This document shows positions 16,223-26,800 of a stretch of 47,028 nucleotides of DNA, piece after piece; the stretch's first letter is position 1, and each line of letters opens with the position of its first letter. The notes below the pieces were generated by a model. That model did not search any database, was not told where the DNA came from, and saw only the letters and a program-made list of their open reading frames with translations. A program made the translations under genes and the position numbers. The stretch comes from OPU3-GD-OMZ sp001901525 (GTDB lineage: Bacteria; Pseudomonadota; Gammaproteobacteria; Methylococcales; Methylomonadaceae), in the NCBI GenBank assembly GCA_963981505.1, contig CAXCEI010000009.1, positions 1-47,028 on the forward strand, read 5' to 3'.

Positions 16223-18319
16223 TTATGAATACTTGTTAACAATTGCATCGGCAATACTCGCCGGTGCTTCCTTATACTTATCAAAGCGCATACTGTATGT
16301 CGCACGCCCTTGAGTGGCTGACCTTAAGTCTGTTGCGTAACCAAACATTTCAGCCAACGGTACTTCACAAACAATCGCCTTGCCAGAAGGCGTATCATCC
16401 ATTCCATGAATGATGCCTCGTCGTCGATTAACATCACCAACCACATCACCCATATGACTTTCCGGGGTAATAATTTCTACCTCCATAATCGGCTCAAGTA
16501 ATACCGGAGAAGCCTCTTTAGCACCCTCCCTAAAACCCATAGAACCGGCTATTTTAAAAGCCATCTCATTCGAATCAACATCATGATACGAACCGTCAAA
16601 CAAGGTAACCTTGACATCAACAACTGGAAAACCGGCTAAGACACCATTTTTCATTTGCTCAATAATGCCTTTATCAACCGCCGGTATATAGTCCTTTGGA
16701 ACTGATCCGCCGACAACTTGGTTAACAAATTCATAACCCGACCCTTCTGGCAGAGACTCCAACTTAAGCCAAACGTGACCGTATTGACCACGCCCACCCG
16801 ATTGACGGATAAACTTACCTTCACACTCCACAGTGGAGCGTATAGTTTCTCTATAAGAAACCTGCGGCGCTCCGACATTGGCCTCAACCGCAAACTCTCG
16901 CTGTAGTCGATCAACTATGATTTCAAGATGAAGTTCACCCATCCCTGAAATAATAGTCTGCCCTGTCTCATCATCCGTATGAACCCGAAACGAAGGGTCT
17001 TCCTGCGCTAACTTAGCTAACGCAATACCCATCTTTTCCTGATCCGCCTTCGTTCTAGGCTCAACCGCAACCGAAATTACCGGCTCCGGAAACTCCATTC
17101 GCTCCAGAACGATCTCAGAGTCCATTACACACAAGGTATCCCCTGTATTCACATCCTTCAAGCCAATCGCTGCGGCAATATCCCCAGCATAAACTTCATC
17201 AACTTCTTGCCGACTGTTCGCATGCATCTGAACAATACGACCTACACGTTCTTTCTTTTTCTTAACCGAATTAAAAATCCGGTCACCGCTTTTCAAAACT
17301 CCTGAATAGACCCTGAAAAAAACCAACGTTCCAACAAATGGGTCCGTGGCAATTTTAAAGGCTAACGCAGAAAAAGGCACCTTGTCGTCAGCAGGTCGTT
17401 CAGCCTCAGTAATCTCATCCGCCAGAACACCCTTAATCGCCGCCACTTCAGTTGGCGACGGAAGATACTCAACCACGGCATCCAACATGGCCTGAACACC
17501 CTTATTCTTAAAAGCCGAACCGCAGATCGTTGGCACAAGGTCATTTGCGATGGTTTGCTGCCTAATCCCCGCTTTAATCTCAGCGTCCGACAACCCACCT
17601 GACTCCAAATACTTACCTAACAAGTCGTCAGTAGCCTCTGCTGCTGCCTCAACCAATCTCTCATGCCATTCCTGACACAACTCAAGCATACCCTCAGGTA
17701 TTTCTCTTTCTTCGAACGCAACACCCATGTCACCTTCTTCCCAATAGATAGCCTTCATTTTAATGAGATCCACAACCCCCTCAAAATGTTCCTCAGCCCC
17801 TATAGGGATCTGCATTACGACCGGCCTTGCTCCCAAACGATCAGCCATTTGCCTGACAACCCGGAAAAAATCAGCTCCGGATCTATCCATCTTATTCACA
17901 AACGCCAACCGTGGCACCTGGTATTTATTAGCCTGTCGCCAAACCGTTTCAGACTGAGGCTCAACACCGCCAACAGCGCAAAAAACCGAACAAGCTCCGT
18001 CTAAAACCCGCAAAGACCGTTCTACTTCAATCGTAAAATCGACGTGTCCCGGCGTATCAATAATATTGATACGATGCTCAGGAAACTGCTTATCCATGCC
18101 ACTCCAAAAACAAGTGGTTGCAGCAGACGTTATGGTAATTCCACGCTCCTGCTCTTGCGCCATCCAATCCATGGTAGCCGCACCGTCATGAACCTCTCCT
18201 ATCTTATGAGAGACTCCGGTGTAATACAGTACCCGCTCCGTGGTTGTGGTCTTGCCGGCATCAATATGCGCCATAATCCCGATATTACGATATCGGTTAA
18301 TATCTGTCTGCCGAGCCAC
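16223..18319 (-). CDS. fusA: Elongation factor G
   Basis: 698 aa translocase GTPase. AHIDAGKT at 17-24, DTPGHVDF and NKMDRSGAD are the G1, G3 and G4 motifs; domain IV region GGRGQYGHVWLKLE is present. The start is a GTG (MARQTDINRYRNIGI) with only a weak ribosome binding site. It lies between rpsG and tufA as in the E. coli str operon. Confidence 0.98.
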   Translation of the reverse strand: MARQTDINRYRNIGIMAHIDAGKTTTTERVLYYTGVSHKIGEVHDGAATMDWMAQEQERGITITSAATTCFWSGMDKQFPEHRINIIDTPGHVDFTIEVERSLRVLDGACSVFCAVGGVEPQSETVWRQANKYQVPRLAFVNKMDRSGADFFRVVRQMADRLGARPVVMQIPIGAEEHFEGVVDLIKMKAIYWEEGDMGVAFEEREIPEGMLELCQEWHERLVEAAAEATDDLLGKYLESGGLSDAEIKAGIRQQTIANDLVPTICGSAFKNKGVQAMLDAVVEYLPSPTEVAAIKGVLADEITEAERPADDKVPFSALAFKIATDPFVGTLVFFRVYSGVLKSGDRIFNSVKKKKERVGRIVQMHANSRQEVDEVYAGDIAAAIGLKDVNTGDTLCVMDSEIVLERMEFPEPVISVAVEPRTKADQEKMGIALAKLAQEDPSFRVHTDDETGQTIISGMGELHLEIIVDRLQREFAVEANVGAPQVSYRETIRSTVECEGKFIRQSGGRGQYGHVWLKLESLPEGSGYEFVNQVVGGSVPKDYIPAVDKGIIEQMKNGVLAGFPVVDVKVTLFDGSYHDVDSNEMAFKIAGSMGFREGAKEASPVLLEPIMEVEIITPESHMGDVVGDVNRRRGIIHGMDDTPSGKAIVCEVPLAEMFGYATDLRSATQGRATYSMRFDKYKEAPASIADAIVNKYS

Positions 18320-18349
18320 TTCAAATCACTATTTAACAGTAAATTTAAC

Positions 18350-18820
18350 TTACCAACGGTAATGTGCAAATGCCTTATTAGCATCAGCCATTCTATGTGT
18401 ATCTTCACGCTTCTTAGCTGCAGAACCTCGGTTTTCAGAGGCATCCATCAACTCACCCGCCAACTTCAAAGCCATGCCACGCTCATTTCTTTTTCTAGCT
18501 GCATCTATCGTCCAACGCATTGCCAAACCGACACGGCGCGAAGGCATCACCTCAACAGGAACCTGATAGGTCGCACCCCCGACACGTCGAGACTTTACTT
18601 CAACACGAGGCTGAATATTGTCTAACGCCTTAATAAGCACGTCTAAAGGCGCTTCATGCCCCTTACTTTCAATCACATCTAACGCACCATATACAATATT
18701 CTCAGCAACTGACTTTTTGCCACTCACCATAATCATATTCATGAACTTTGCTAACAATTCACTCCCAAACCTAGGATCTGGAAGGATACTTCTCTTTTCG
18801 GCCGCTCTTCTTCTAGACAT
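18350..18820 (-). CDS. rpsG: 30S ribosomal protein S7
   Basis: 156 aa primary binder of the 16S 3' major domain. MSRRRAAEKRSILPDPRFGS and LAMRWTIDAARKRNERGMAL are the signatures. In E. coli S7 represses by binding the rpsL-rpsG spacer; here that spacer is only 16 bp, so such a site would have to lie in coding sequence. Confidence 0.98.
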   Translation of the reverse strand: MSRRRAAEKRSILPDPRFGSELLAKFMNMIMVSGKKSVAENIVYGALDVIESKGHEAPLDVLIKALDNIQPRVEVKSRRVGGATYQVPVEVMPSRRVGLAMRWTIDAARKRNERGMALKLAGELMDASENRGSAAKKREDTHRMADANKAFAHYRW

Positions 18821-18836
18821 TTTCTACCGTACCTAA

Positions 18837-19211
18837 TTAACTTTTTGGTCTTTTAGCGCCATACTTCGAACGCCCACGTTTTCTTCCATCAACACCTGAG
18901 GTATCAAGACTACCTCGCACAACATGATAACGAACACCCGGAAGATCCTTAACACGACCTCCACGAATCAAGACCACGGAATGCTCCTGAAGATTGTGCC
19001 CTTCACCACCAATATAACTACTCACTTCCGAACCGTTGGTCAACCTAACCCGCGCTACCTTACGCAAAGCTGAGTTCGGCTTCTTAGGCGTGGTCGTGTA
19101 AACACGAGTGCACACACCCCGTCTTTGTGGGCATGCATCCAATGCAGGCACGTTACTTTTCACAATCTTTCTAACTCTCGGCTTACGAACCAACTGGTTA
19201 ATCGTGGCCAT
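18837..19211 (-). CDS. rpsL: 30S ribosomal protein S12
   Basis: 124 aa decoding-centre protein and first gene of the str cluster. The streptomycin-relevant segments TTTPKKPNSALRK and RGGRVKDLPGVRYH look wild type. GGAG lies 10 bp before the ATG. Its leader (19212-19326) contains an intrinsic terminator. Confidence 0.99.
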   Translation of the reverse strand: MATINQLVRKPRVRKIVKSNVPALDACPQRRGVCTRVYTTTPKKPNSALRKVARVRLTNGSEVSSYIGGEGHNLQEHSVVLIRGGRVKDLPGVRYHVVRGSLDTSGVDGRKRGRSKYGAKRPKS

Positions 19212-19251
19212 ATCTTTTAGACTCCAAATAAATTTTTAAGCATCAGGCAAT

Positions 19252-19279
19252 AAAAAAACCGCCGCACACTGTGCAACGG
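19252..19279 (-). terminator. Intrinsic terminator inside the str leader (attenuator candidate)
   Basis: On the minus strand a 9-bp stem CCGTTGCAC/GTGCGGCGG with a three-base loop is followed by seven T. It lies about 40 nt downstream of the predicted transcription start and 40 nt upstream of rpsL, so both rpoBC readthrough and the str promoter must cross it. ATCAGG and CCTGAT segments on either side (19303-19308 and 19242-19247) could pair around it. Confidence 0.85.
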
Positions 19280-19326
19280 ATTCACAAATATTCTTTAACT
19301 AACCTGATCAAACAAGCTAGCCGCTT

Positions 19327-19355
19327 ATAATAAATAGTTAACCCATACAAGTCAA
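19327..19355 (-). promoter_or_regulatory. Promoter of the str-S10-spc-alpha cluster
   Basis: Minus-strand -35 TTGACT (19350-19355) and -10 TATTAT (19327-19332) separated by exactly 17 bp. Transcription would start near 19320, giving a leader of about 109 nt before rpsL. The gene-free interval 19212-19515 holds this promoter, the leader terminator and a hairpin after rpoC; no gene was seen. Confidence 0.75.
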
Positions 19356-19441
19356 GTTATACCTAACCGAAGACCTATAAATCCTTTTAGAACCTAATAC
19401 CATGTGAACTCGGAATTACACAGATTTACTCAGCATCGATG

Positions 19442-19474
19442 GGCAGGTTAAGTCAAAATAAGAACTAACCTGCC
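19442..19474 (-). other. Hairpin downstream of rpoC, no U tract
   Basis: Inverted repeat GGCAGGTTA / TAACCTGCC with a 15-nt A/T-rich loop, 42 bp after the rpoC stop. Neither strand has a T run after the stem, so it is a poor intrinsic terminator; it may protect the rpoBC 3' end. Confidence 0.5.
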
Positions 19475-19515
19475 AAAAAATAAAATTACTTGTACCCTTT
19501 TTTAATTTTTTGAAA

Positions 19516-22500
19516 TTACATTTCAGTATTCAAAGCTTTTTTCAATGCTTCTTCAACCTCATCAACATCAACCTTGGTTTCTTCAACGACGTTTAAGTCA
19601 TTCAACCGATCTAACTTAGCCTGTTTTCGCTTCGCATGGTAAGCCAAGCCTGTACCGGCTGGAATTAAACGACCAACGATAACATTTTCCTTCAACCCAT
19701 GAAGTTCATCTTTTAAACCTCTCACTGCCGCATCGGTTAAGACCCGGGTTGTTTCCTGGAATGAAGCGGCTGAAATAAAAGATTCTGTTGCCAGTGATGC
19801 TTTAGTAATACCCAAAAGCATCGGCGCAAAAGTAGCGGGAACCTTATCTTCTGCTTCCATTTTCTTATTGACCTCATTAACCAACAACCGCTCTAACTGC
19901 TCACCTTTGGTAAAATCAGTTTCACCAGAGGATGTAATCTCAACTTTTCTGAGCATTTGACGAATAATCGCCTCAATATGCTTATCGTTAATCTTCACCC
20001 CTTGCAAACGGTAAACGTCCTGAATTTCCTTAACCAAATAGGCGGCCAGCTCCTCAACACCCCGCAACCGTAAAATATCATGCGGTGTCAATTCACCTTC
20101 AGCAATCGTTTCGCCCTTTTCAACAAACTCACCTTCAAAAACCGTGATATGGCGCCATTTCGGAACCAAGGTCTCATATTGCTCGCCACTTGCATCAGTA
20201 ATGACAATTCTTTGTTTACCTTTAGTTTCCTTACCAAAAGAAACTGCACCGGTGGCTTCTGCAAGAATAGCGGGATCTTTCGTTTTACGCGCCTCAAACA
20301 AATCAGCTACCCGCGGCAAACCACCGGTAATATCACGCGTTTTACTGGATTCCTGTGGAATTCTAGCTAATACGTCACCCACCTGCACCTCTTCACCATC
20401 CTTGATATTTGCTATCGCTCCGGTTGGCAGGAAGTACTGAGCCACAATCTCTGTACCAGAAAGATACAGATCGGCCTCGTTTTCATCGACTAATTTCACC
20501 ATCGGACGCAACTCTTTACCGGCACTGCCCCGTTGTTTAGGATCAATAACAATTAAAGAACTTAAACCCGTGACCTCATCAGATTCTTGACGAACCGTAA
20601 TCCCTTCAATAAAATCGACTAATTTAACAAAACCCCGAACTTCCGTCACAACCGGATGTGTATGCGGATCCCAATTAACGATAATATCACCAGCATTAAC
20701 ATGGCCGCCTTCTTTTTCAGAAATCACTGCACCGTAAGGTATTTTATAACGCTCTCTTTCGCGGCCATATTTATCAACAATACCGACCTCCCCAGAACGT
20801 GAAACCGCAACCAAACTACCCTCTTTATTCAGCACCGTCTTAAGGTTATTCAGCTTAACGGTTCCTTCCGACTTAATCTGTACATTACTCACTGCCGCAG
20901 CCCTTGATGCTGCACCCCCAATATGGAAAGTACGCATGGTCAACTGTGTTCCAGGCTCACCAATTGATTGCGCTGCAATAACACCAACGGCTTCACCACT
21001 ATTGACCAAATGACCTCGCCCTAGATCACGGCCATAACAAAATGAACAAACGCCATGACGTGCCTCACACGTAATAATAGAGCGAACCAATAACTCATCG
21101 ACCCCATTTTCTTCCAGCAGTGCAACCAAGCCCTCATCCAACATGGTTTTAGCAGGGACCAAGACCTTTTCACCCGCACCATCGAGAACATCAGCAGAAA
21201 CAACACGCCCCAAGACACGCTCACTCAACGGCATGACCACGTCACCCCCCTCAATGATCGGCGTTAAAGTTAACCCCCCTTCAGATCCACAGTCAACCAT
21301 AGAGACTACCAAATCCTGCGCCACGTCCACTAAACGACGAGTCAAATAACCTGAATTCGCTGTTTTAAGGGCCGTATCGGCCAACCCTTTCCGAGCACCG
21401 TGCGTGGAAATAAAGTACTGCAATACATCTAGACCTTCTCGAAAATTCGCCGTAATCGGCGTTTCAATAATGGAGCCATCGGGCTTGGCCATCAAACCCC
21501 TCATTCCAGCAAGCTGTCTGATTTGGGCTGCAGAACCCCGCGCCCCGGAATCAGCCATCATAAAAATAGAATTAAATGATTTTTCTTTAACGGTATTGCC
21601 TTCGGCATCGATTGTATCTTCTTCGCCTAAGCCTTCCATCATCACTTTAGCCACTTGCTCGTTAGCACGAGACCAGATATCAACAACCTTATTGTAACGC
21701 TCACCCTCTGTTACCAAACCAGAGGAATATTGATCCTGAATGTCTTTCACTTCTTTTTCAGAGGAGTCAATAATAGGGGATTTGCCTTTAGGCACCGCCA
21801 TATCCTCAAGACCAATTGAAACACCGACCTTTGTTGCTGACCTAAAACCCAAATACATGAGTTGGTCTGCCAATACAACGGTTTCTTTAATCCCTAAGTT
21901 CCGATAACAGTAATCAATTAACTTTGAGATATTCTTTTTGGTCATATCACAATTAACGACACTAAAAGGCATTCCCTCAGGAACAATTTCCCAAATTAAC
22001 CCACGACCCACCGTGGTTTTCACCCGACGGGTACGATACTCAAACTCACCCACATCATTAAGAATTTTTTCTTTAATCCGTAATTGAATCTTCGTTCGAA
22101 CCTCAACCTTCTTAAAATGCAACGCTTTATAAATTTCATCTAAGTCAGCAAAAATACTGCCTTCACCTTTAGCATTTATTTTTTCACGACTGATCGCATA
22201 TAAACCTAAGACCACGTCCTGAGTCGGATTAATAACAGGTTCACCGTTGGCTGGTGAAAGAATATTATTGGTAGCCATCATCAACGTTCTGGCTTCAAGT
22301 TGCGCCTCTATTGACAAGGGAACATGGACTGCCATTTGGTCACCGTCAAAATCTGCATTAAAAGCACTACAAACCAGCGGATGTAACTGAATCGCTTTGC
22401 CCTCAATCAAGGTCGGCTCAAAAGCCTGAATCCCCAATCGATGCAATGTGGGTGCGCGGTTAAGCATAATCGGATGCTCTCGAATAACTTCTTCGAGAAT

Positions 22501-23730
22501 GTCCCAAACCTCCCCGCCTTCCTTTTCAACCAACTTCTTAGCTGCCTTGATTGTAGTCGCCAAACCACGCAACTGAAGCTTACTAAAAATAAACGGCTTG
22601 AATAACTCCAGACCCATTTTCTTGGGTAAGCCACATTGATGTAATTTCAGCGTAGGCCCCACCACAATGACTGAACGCCCTGAATAATCAACCCGTTTTC
22701 CGAGCAAATTTTGTCTAAAACGGCCTTGTTTACCTTTAATCATATCCGCGAGTGACTTTAACGCACGACGATTGGTACCGGTAATGGCCCGTCCACGTCG
22801 ACCATTATCTAATAACGCGTCAACAGACTCCTGAAGCATTCTTTTCTCATTACGAACAATAATATCCGGCGCACTCAACTCAAGTAAGCGTCCTAAGCGA
22901 TTATTTCGGTTTATCACTCGGCGGTACAAATCATTTAAGTCAGACGTAGCAAAACGACCACCATCCAATGGAACCAAAGGACGTAGCTCTGGCGGCAATA
23001 CCGGAAGGACCGTTAAAATCATCCATTCTGGACGATTTTCAGAGTTCAACAACGCCTCCAATACTTTTAAACGCTTGGAAAACTTCTTAATTTTAGTCTC
23101 AGAACTGGTGGCATTAATATTATCGCGTAAATCGGTAACTTCGCCCGGCAAGTCAATAGATTTCAACAATGCAAAGATTGCTTCTGCACCCATCTTGGCA
23201 TCAAAATCATCACCGTACTCTTCAACTTTCTCAAGATACTCATCATCGGTTAATAATTCACCGCGCTCTAATGGCGTCATCCCAGGCTCTAATACAACAA
23301 ATGATTCAAAATACAGAACCCGCTCTATTTCGCGTAAAGTCATATCAAGCAATAACGCGATTCTAGAAGGCAATGATTTTAAAAACCAAATATGCGCAAC
23401 CGGACTGGCTAAATCAATATGACCCATCCGCTCACGGCGGACTTTAGAAAGCGTCACTTCAACGCCGCATTTCTCACAAATAACACCGCGATGTTTCAGA
23501 CGCTTATATTTACCACACAAACATTCATAATCACTGACTGGACCAAAAATCTTGGCACAAAACAACCCGTCTCTTTCCGGTTTAAATGTCCGGTAATTAA
23601 TTGTTTCAGGTTTTTTAACTTCTCCAAATGACCACGACCGAATTCTCTGCGGCGACGCCAACCCAATTCGAATTGCATCAAAATCTTCAACCTGACCCTG
23701 ACGGTTTAAAACATTAAATAAATCTCTCAA
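19516..23730 (-). CDS. rpoC: RNA polymerase beta' subunit
   Basis: 1404 aa catalytic subunit. Zinc ribbon cysteines C70, C72, C85 and C88, the Mg-binding NADFDGD, and the second zinc site CEARHGVCSFCYG are intact. The only suitable start is TTG at 23730 (MRDLFNVLNRQG), supported by GAGG 8 bp upstream and by the family N-terminus. It follows rpoB by 70 bp. Confidence 0.98.
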   Translation of the reverse strand: MRDLFNVLNRQGQVEDFDAIRIGLASPQRIRSWSFGEVKKPETINYRTFKPERDGLFCAKIFGPVSDYECLCGKYKRLKHRGVICEKCGVEVTLSKVRRERMGHIDLASPVAHIWFLKSLPSRIALLLDMTLREIERVLYFESFVVLEPGMTPLERGELLTDDEYLEKVEEYGDDFDAKMGAEAIFALLKSIDLPGEVTDLRDNINATSSETKIKKFSKRLKVLEALLNSENRPEWMILTVLPVLPPELRPLVPLDGGRFATSDLNDLYRRVINRNNRLGRLLELSAPDIIVRNEKRMLQESVDALLDNGRRGRAITGTNRRALKSLADMIKGKQGRFRQNLLGKRVDYSGRSVIVVGPTLKLHQCGLPKKMGLELFKPFIFSKLQLRGLATTIKAAKKLVEKEGGEVWDILEEVIREHPIMLNRAPTLHRLGIQAFEPTLIEGKAIQLHPLVCSAFNADFDGDQMAVHVPLSIEAQLEARTLMMATNNILSPANGEPVINPTQDVVLGLYAISREKINAKGEGSIFADLDEIYKALHFKKVEVRTKIQLRIKEKILNDVGEFEYRTRRVKTTVGRGLIWEIVPEGMPFSVVNCDMTKKNISKLIDYCYRNLGIKETVVLADQLMYLGFRSATKVGVSIGLEDMAVPKGKSPIIDSSEKEVKDIQDQYSSGLVTEGERYNKVVDIWSRANEQVAKVMMEGLGEEDTIDAEGNTVKEKSFNSIFMMADSGARGSAAQIRQLAGMRGLMAKPDGSIIETPITANFREGLDVLQYFISTHGARKGLADTALKTANSGYLTRRLVDVAQDLVVSMVDCGSEGGLTLTPIIEGGDVVMPLSERVLGRVVSADVLDGAGEKVLVPAKTMLDEGLVALLEENGVDELLVRSIITCEARHGVCSFCYGRDLGRGHLVNSGEAVGVIAAQSIGEPGTQLTMRTFHIGGAASRAAAVSNVQIKSEGTVKLNNLKTVLNKEGSLVAVSRSGEVGIVDKYGRERERYKIPYGAVISEKEGGHVNAGDIIVNWDPHTHPVVTEVRGFVKLVDFIEGITVRQESDEVTGLSSLIVIDPKQRGSAGKELRPMVKLVDENEADLYLSGTEIVAQYFLPTGAIANIKDGEEVQVGDVLARIPQESSKTRDITGGLPRVADLFEARKTKDPAILAEATGAVSFGKETKGKQRIVITDASGEQYETLVPKWRHITVFEGEFVEKGETIAEGELTPHDILRLRGVEELAAYLVKEIQDVYRLQGVKINDKHIEAIIRQMLRKVEITSSGETDFTKGEQLERLLVNEVNKKMEAEDKVPATFAPMLLGITKASLATESFISAASFQETTRVLTDAAVRGLKDELHGLKENVIVGRLIPAGTGLAYHAKRKQAKLDRLNDLNVVEETKVDVDEVEEALKKALNTEM

Positions 23731-23800
23731 GCGCTTGTCCTCTAATCAAACGATACGATCTGGAATAACCCAGCGTGTCTATAAGCCATTATGTTTCGAA

Positions 23801-26800
23801 TTATTTCTGCCTTTCGAGCTCAATGTTAATCCCTAAAGATCGAATCTCTTTAACTAATACATTAAATGATTCAGGCATCCCGGCATCCATATCGTGCTTG
23901 CCATCGACAATATTTTTGTACATTCTGGTCCTCCCACTGACATCATCAGATTTCACAGTCAACATTTCCTGTAACGTATACGCTGCACCATAAGCCTCAA
24001 GCGCCCATACTTCCATTTCTCCAAAGCGTTGCCCACCAAACTGCGCCTTGCCGCCTAACGGTTGCTGCGTCACTAGACTGTAGGGCCCTGTCGACCTTGC
24101 ATGCATTTTGTCATCAACTAAATGATTCAATTTCAACATATACATGTAACCAACAGTCACTTCACGTTCAAATTTATCACCGGTCAAGCCATCAAATAAA
24201 GTAGTTTGACCATGCTCTGGCAAATCAGCCAATTTCAGCATAGCCCTGATATCATCCTCAGAAGCACCATCAAAAACAGGTGACGCCATGGGCACACCAC
24301 CGGTCAAATTTGTTGCCATTTCCATTATTTCTTTATCAGAAAAGCCATCTAAATCTTCTTCACGACCGCTGGTATTATAAATACGTCCTAGATAATCTCT
24401 AACATCTTGAATTTTAGCTTGTGCTCTGATCATCTCACCAATCTTAAAACCAAGCCCCTTAGCAGCCCAACCTAAATGCGTTTCTAAAACCTGCCCTACA
24501 TTCATCCGTGAAGGCACACCTAATGGGTTTAACAGAATATCAACCGGCCGACCATCCGCCGTATAAGGCATATCTTCAACCGGAACGATTTGAGAAATAA
24601 CCCCTTTATTTCCGTGTCGACCTGCCATTTTATCGCCTGGCTGAATCCGTCTTCTAACCGCTAAATGAACTTTAACCATTTTCAATACACCGGGTGCTAA
24701 GTCATCACCCATCGTGATCTTATTGCGTTTTATTTCCAGTTGCTTATCAAACTCTTTACGCAATGCTTCAATTTGCAGAGTGATGGCTTCTAATTGAACA
24801 TTAAGATCTTCATTGGTAGTCGTAATACTCAACCATTTTTTCTGCTCCATTCCCTGCAATATTTCCGCAGTAATCTCTTTGCTCTTCTTGAACCCTAACA
24901 TCGACGATTCGATGAACTCACCCAACACCAACTTTTCTACACGACTATAGATATCCTGCTCAAGGATAAACCGTCGATCATCGAAATCCTTTTTAGCAAA
25001 CTTAATTTCCTCTTCTTCAATAGAGAGTGCACGGGCATCCTTTTTAACACCTTCCCGGGTAAACACCTGAACGTCAATAACATGACCGTCCATACCATTA
25101 GGCACACGCAAGGAAGTATCTTTCACATCGGCCGCTTTTTCGCCGAAAATTGCCCGTAATAATTTTTCTTCCGGTGTCAATTGACTCTCACCCTTAGGGG
25201 TTACCTTACCCACTAAGATGTCTCCGCCTTTCACTTCAGCACCCACATAAACGATACCGGACTCATCTAACTTCGACAGCGCTTCTTCGCTCACGTTAGG
25301 AATATCAGCCGTAATTTCTTCAGGACTTTGCTTGGTATCTCGGGCAACACACGTTTTCTCTTCGATATGAATCGTCGTAAAACGGTCTTCTTTCACAACA
25401 TTCTCAGACACCAAAATAGAATCTTCAAAGTTATAGCCATTCCATGGCATAAAAGCGATCAGCATATTTTGTCCCAGTGCTAATTCACCAATATCAGTTG
25501 ATGGCCCATCGGCTAAAATATCACCCGCTTTAACCGTATCAGCCAACTTAACTAATGGCTTTTGATTAATACAGGTATTTTGATTTGACCGGGTATATTT
25601 GATCAGGTTATAGATATCAACCCCTGATTCACCCGCCTCAGTTTCTGAATCGTCAACACGGACAACAATTCGAGCCGCATCCACCTTCTCAATCACTCCG
25701 CTACGCTTGGCAACAACCGTTACCCCGGAATCCTTAGCTACGGTACGCTCCATACCCGTACCAACTAAAGGCTTCTCAGCAATCAAGGTTGGAACGGCTT
25801 GTCGCTGCATGTTCGAACCCATTAACGCACGGTTTGCATCATCATGCTCAAGGAATGGAATAATTGATGCCGCAACAGAAACAATCTGCTTTGAAGATAC
25901 ATCCATATATTGCACATCTTCAGATGCTGCTAATTGGAACTCATCTTTATAGCGACACGAAACCAAACCTTTAACCAATTGATTATTAGCATCTACCGCC
26001 ACACTGGCCTGAGCAATTACGTATTCCCCTTCTTCAATCGCTGATAAGTAATCAACCTGATCCGACACTTTACCGTCAACCACTTTACGGTAGGGGGTTT
26101 CTAGAAAACCATATTTATTGGTTCTAGCATAAACCGCCAACGAATTAATCAACCCGATATTCGGCCCCTCAGGTGTTTCAATCGGACAGACACGACCATA
26201 ATGCGTGGTATGAACATCTCTAACCTCAAAACCCGCTCTCTCCCGCGCAAGACCACCAGGCCCTAAAGCTGAAACCCGTCGTTTATGGGTTACTTGCGAT
26301 AGCGGATTATTCTGATCCATAAACTGCGATAACTGACTGGAACCAAAAAACTCTTTAACAGCTGCTGATACCGGCTTAGCATTAATAATTTCCTGAGGCA
26401 TAAAGCCCTCGGAGTCTGCCAGCGTTAAACGCTCCCGGACCGCTCTTTCAACACGCACCAAGCCAACTCGAAATTGATTTTCAATCATTTCGCCCACTGA
26501 ACGAACCCGTCGGTTACCCAAATGATCAATATCGTCGATATTTAAATTGCCATTCCTAATATCAATTAACTCTTTAAGCACAGCAATAATGTCTTCTTTT
26601 GTCAGTGTTCCTTCACCAACAATTTCTTGCCGCCCTAAGCGACGATTAAACTTCATTCTACCAACCGCAGATAAATCGTAACGCTCAGAACTGAAAAACA
26701 AATTCTTAAACAACTTCTCAGCCGCATCTTGAGTCGGCGGTTCACCGGGCCGCATCATGCGATATATTTCAATCAATGCTTCAATTCTGTTGCTACTATT

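Noticed and set aside
18044..18625. 193-aa plus-strand open frame opposite fusA/rpsG
   Set aside because: Shadow of two essential genes, no ribosome binding site and no recognisable domain.
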